Shown: piece after piece, positions 11,107 to 12,688 of the stretch | Numbering within the stretch: the first letter of the stretch is position 1 | How the letters are laid out: every line of letters starts with the position of its first letter | NCBI GenBank assembly: GCA_026770585.1 | Contig: MU647151.1 | Location: 10,084-22,771 of the forward strand | Origin: Baffinella frigidus | Lineage: Eukaryota > Cryptophyceae > Cryptomonadales > Baffinellaceae | DNA: 12,688 nucleotides | Reading direction: 5' to 3' | Notes under the pieces: model-generated | Database searches by the model: none | Told to the model about the DNA's origin: nothing | Seen by the model: the letters and a program-made list of their open reading frames with translations, nothing else | Made by a program: the position numbers and the translations under genes

Positions 11107-11325
11107 AGGCTTCGGGCTCGTGGCGGCGAAGAGGCTTCGGGCTCGTGGCGGCGACGCTGGTTGGGTCCGAAGGCTCGTGGCGGCGACGCTGGTTGGGTCC
11201 GAAGGCTCGTGGCGGCGACGCTGGTTGGGTCCGAAGGCTCGTGGCGGCGACGCTGGTTGGGTCCGAAGGCTCGTGGCGGCGACGCTGGTTGGGTCCGAAG
11301 GCTCGTGGCGGCGACGCTGCTTCGG
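11107..11325. repeat. 32-base minisatellite, seven copies
   Basis: GGCTCGTGGCGGCGA starts at 11115, 11140, 11172, 11204, 11236, 11268 and 11300. The last five intervals are exactly 32 bases and the units are essentially identical, while the first is shorter. Because 32 is not a multiple of three, all six frames stay open through it, which explains the many overlapping ORFs. Recent expansion is likely. Confidence 0.95.
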
Positions 11326-11742
11326 TGGTGGGAGACGGGCGTTCTGGGGAACACCGGCAGACGTCCAAGAGCCACCTACCCAGAGTCGTATATCTCCAAC
11401 TATACAACGTATACCCAGAAAAAGTGGTAGTATACAGTCTGCTTCAGAGCCCTGGGGGACAGGGGAACACACGTTCTTACAAAGGGGCCCCTGCATTTTG
11501 TGTTGAAGCATATTGTTTTTGTTCAAGGGTTAGATTTTTGTATTTTAGGAGCTGAGGTGTCCTGACATGCAATCAAAAAATAGATCCCCACCAACACTCT
11601 CGCGTGGCTGGCACATCGTGTTTGGTACGTGGGGTTTAAGCTTTAGGGTTTCGAGTTTAGGGTGTATGTCGGCAAGTGTAACACGGGGGGGTGATGTTGA
11701 CTGCAGCAACTCACAAAGGCATTGTGTGGCGCCACATGGCAG
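11326..11742 (+). other. Exon Z relics and spacer
   Basis: Two weak exon Z ends are visible: GGAGACGGGCGTTCTGGGGAACACCG near 11328-11354 and GGGGGACAGGGGAACACACG near 11452-11472. The second is followed by TTCTTACAAAGGGGCCCCTG, an intron piece also seen at 10729-10746. Positions 11625-11672 hold a short degenerate G-rich telomere-like array. No other gene is seen. Confidence 0.45.
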
Positions 11743-11829
11743 GCAGAACTTGTTCGACACGTGGTGCATGGCCGGGGGTGGAATCGACGCCCTCGAGGCT
11801 GCCTTCCGCATCGCACCCCTCCCCCCTGG
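11743..11829 (+). CDS. Exon of unknown protein: QNLFDTWCMAGGGIDALEAAF
   Basis: After acceptor CACATGGCAG the plus strand reads QNLFDTWCMAGGGIDALEAA, then FRIAPLPP and GG before the donor GTCCAACC. It has 87 bases and is symmetric (phase 2 in and out). Immediately after the donor the intron is CCCTAAACCCTAAACCC. A decayed copy of its 3' end follows at 11880-11943. Family not recognised. Confidence 0.5.
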
Positions 11830-11830
11830 G

Positions 11831-11879
11831 TCCAACCCTAAACCCTAAACCCTAAACCTTCAATCCTGAACCCTCAACG
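11831..11879. repeat. Telomere-like array, C-rich strand on plus
   Basis: CCCTAAA, CCTTCAAT and CCCTGAA units begin at the donor of the preceding plus-strand exon. Polarity is opposite to the arrays in the first 4 kb. Confidence 0.9.
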
Positions 11880-11943
11880 GCCTGCGCCGCACTCCGGAAA
11901 TAGTGAAGCCTGGACCGTTGCGCGTCGCGCCCCTCCCCCATGG
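11880..11943 (+). pseudogene. Decayed copy of the FRIAPLPP exon end
   Basis: GCGCGTCGCGCCCCTCCCCCATGG before GTCCAACC matches CGCATCGCACCCCTCCCCCCTGG before GTCCAACC at 11829. The 5' part is unrelated. It carries GGAAATAGTGAAG, close to the CGGAATAGTGAAG seen in the complement of 3855-3870. Confidence 0.55.
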
Positions 11944-12120
11944 GTCCAACCTTCAACCACACCAAACCTAGCACCCGAGCATCCCTAGCACCCGAGCATC
12001 ATACAATTCTGAAAACCGAGCACCATACACCCTCAACCCTCAACCCTCAACCCTCAACCCTGCACCCTAAACCCTAAACCCTAAACCTTAAACCATACAC
12101 CCTAAACCCTAAACCATAAG
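11944..12120. repeat. Degenerate C-rich telomere-like array
   Basis: CCCTCAA repeats, then CCCTAAA repeats, with a duplicated TAGCACCCGAGCATC at 11969-12000. No gene. Confidence 0.85.
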
Positions 12121-12179
12121 GGATCACCAAACTGGTGAGCCCTCTCGCTCTCTCCCGCTCCAAAGTTGACCAACTTGTA
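12121..12179 (-). repeat. Module Y copy: YKLVNFGAG
   Basis: The minus strand reads TACAAGTTGGTCAACTTTGGAGC, then GGGAGAGAGCGAGAGGG, then CTCACCAGTTTGGTG. It aligns with 5946-6004 (minus) and 8118-8177 (plus). It is open (YKLVNFGAGESERAHQFGDP) but lacks convincing splice sites. The CACCAAACTGGTG end is nearly palindromic. Confidence 0.55.
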
Positions 12180-12207
12180 TTAACGCGAAACCAGCATGGC
12201 GTCACCC

Positions 12208-12430
12208 CGAAACCCGAAACCTGAAACCCGACACCCGGAACCCGGAACCCGACACCCGAAACCCGAAACCCGACACCCGGAACCCGACACCCTCAACCGT
12301 CCTTCAACCTGAAGCCCGAAACCCCACACCCGAAACCCCACACCCGAAACCCCAAACCCCAAACCCCAAACCCCAAACCCCACACCCCAAACGCTGCGCC
12401 CCAAATCCCAAACCCGAAACGCGAAACCCT
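12208..12430. repeat. Telomere-like arrays, CCCGAAA then CCCCAAA
   Basis: Positions 12208-12340 are CCCGAAA/CCCGACA units and 12341-12415 are CCCCAAA/CCCCACA. They end at the acceptor of the next exon-like island. The minus-strand ORF across them is glycine/phenylalanine repeat translation only. Confidence 0.9.
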
Positions 12431-12437
12431 CAAACAG

Positions 12438-12463
12438 GCGCCTGGCTCTGGTAGCGGAGTTCA
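12438..12463 (+). pseudogene. Decayed copy of the next exon: RLALVAEFR
   Basis: After acceptor CCCTCAAACAG the plus strand gives RLALVAEFR, matching HLASIAEFEK at 12525. It then falls into GTTTAGGG repeats (12462-12484). Confidence 0.5.
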
Positions 12464-12524
12464 GGGTTTAGGGTTTAGGGTTTCACCCCACACCCCAAAG
12501 CGCAAAGCGCAAAGCCTTCAACAG

Positions 12525-12581
12525 GCACCTGGCGTCGATAGCGGAGTTTGAGAAGCGGGTCTTTGCCCCGGCTGGCGTCAA
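12525..12581 (+). CDS. Exon of unknown protein: HLASIAEFEKRVFAPAGV
   Basis: After acceptor GCCTTCAACAG come G, HLASIAEFEKRVFAPAGV, AA and the donor GTGAGC. It has 57 bases in phase 2 on both sides. The donor context (GTCAA before GTGAGC) is the same as in the minus-strand peptidase exon at 572-658. It is flanked on both sides by telomere-like repeats. I do not recognise the family. A partial copy precedes it. Confidence 0.52.
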
Positions 12582-12589
12582 GTGAGCCC

Positions 12590-12670
12590 CCAACCCCAAA
12601 CCCTACACCCCAAACCCTTAGCCCTAAACCCTAAACCCTGAACCCTGAACCCTAAACCCTGAAAACCAAA
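12590..12670. repeat. Telomere-like array, CCCTAAA/CCCTGAA
   Basis: About eleven degenerate 7-base units, C-rich on the plus strand, directly following the donor of the preceding exon. Confidence 0.9.
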
Positions 12671-12688
12671 ACGGTTCGCCCTGCCCCC

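Noticed and set aside
11107-11325. Regular repeat resembling a CRISPR array
   Set aside because: Units are contiguous with no variable spacers, in a eukaryote-like locus. It is a minisatellite.
12180-12404. Gly/Phe/Trp-rich minus-strand ORF
   Set aside because: Pure translation of CCCGAAA/CCCCAAA repeats.

Overview
The window looks like nuclear DNA of a protist whose telomere-type repeat is TTTAGGG. A green alga of the prasinophyte grade fits best; other TTTAGGG lineages such as dinoflagellates or chromerids are not excluded, and the assignment is weak. No long intact reading frame is present. Coding DNA occurs as short islands of about 40-150 bases, each with plausible GT/AG splice signals. 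Between them lie degenerate telomere-like repeats, microsatellites and foldback elements. Nearly all long open frames are shadows of these repeats.

Left half, minus strand (about 18-7213): the best supported gene is an A1-family (pepsin-like) aspartic peptidase. Read on the minus strand, islands at 3343-3405, 2917-2968, 2424-2481, 2044-2144, 1459-1499, 1298-1362 and 572-658 join in phase. The product runs from just after the usual first catalytic site through the DGILG motif into the second lobe (AFSF, then LGGYDP). The introns between 0.66 and 3.4 kb consist largely of CCCTAAA/CCCCAAA/CCCGAAA repeats in the transcript sense, often running right up to the splice sites. The second catalytic aspartate would lie beyond the left edge, and I could not place the first. 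Farther upstream on the same strand are exon-like islands at 4580-4699, 5497-5625, 5920-6004 and 6629-6696, plus a signal-peptide-like start at 7213. These may be the 5' part of the same preproprotein or a second gene.

Almost every exon has degenerate extra copies nearby, including 3-4 copies of the 87-base exon at 572-658 and about 8 of the 129-base exon at 5497-5625. Intervening sequence carries (CT)n, (TG)n, (GA/GT)n and several minisatellites.

Right half, plus strand (about 7448-12581): a divergent start with a transit-peptide-like N-terminus is followed by exon islands I do not recognise at 7696-7847, 8040-8186, 10266-10365, 11743-11829 and 12525-12581. The 10266-10365 exon has about ten decayed copies. 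From 8.3 to 11.1 kb there is a dense cluster of foldback (MITE-like) elements, mostly 130-150 bp, several with target-site duplications. At 11.8-12.7 kb the telomere-like repeats return with opposite polarity, again C-rich in the sense of the local exons.

The main novelty is an exon-island gene architecture. Introns appear to be built from telomere-like repeats, exons are repeatedly duplicated and decayed, and one duplicated exon pair appears to differ by the presence or absence of such an intron.
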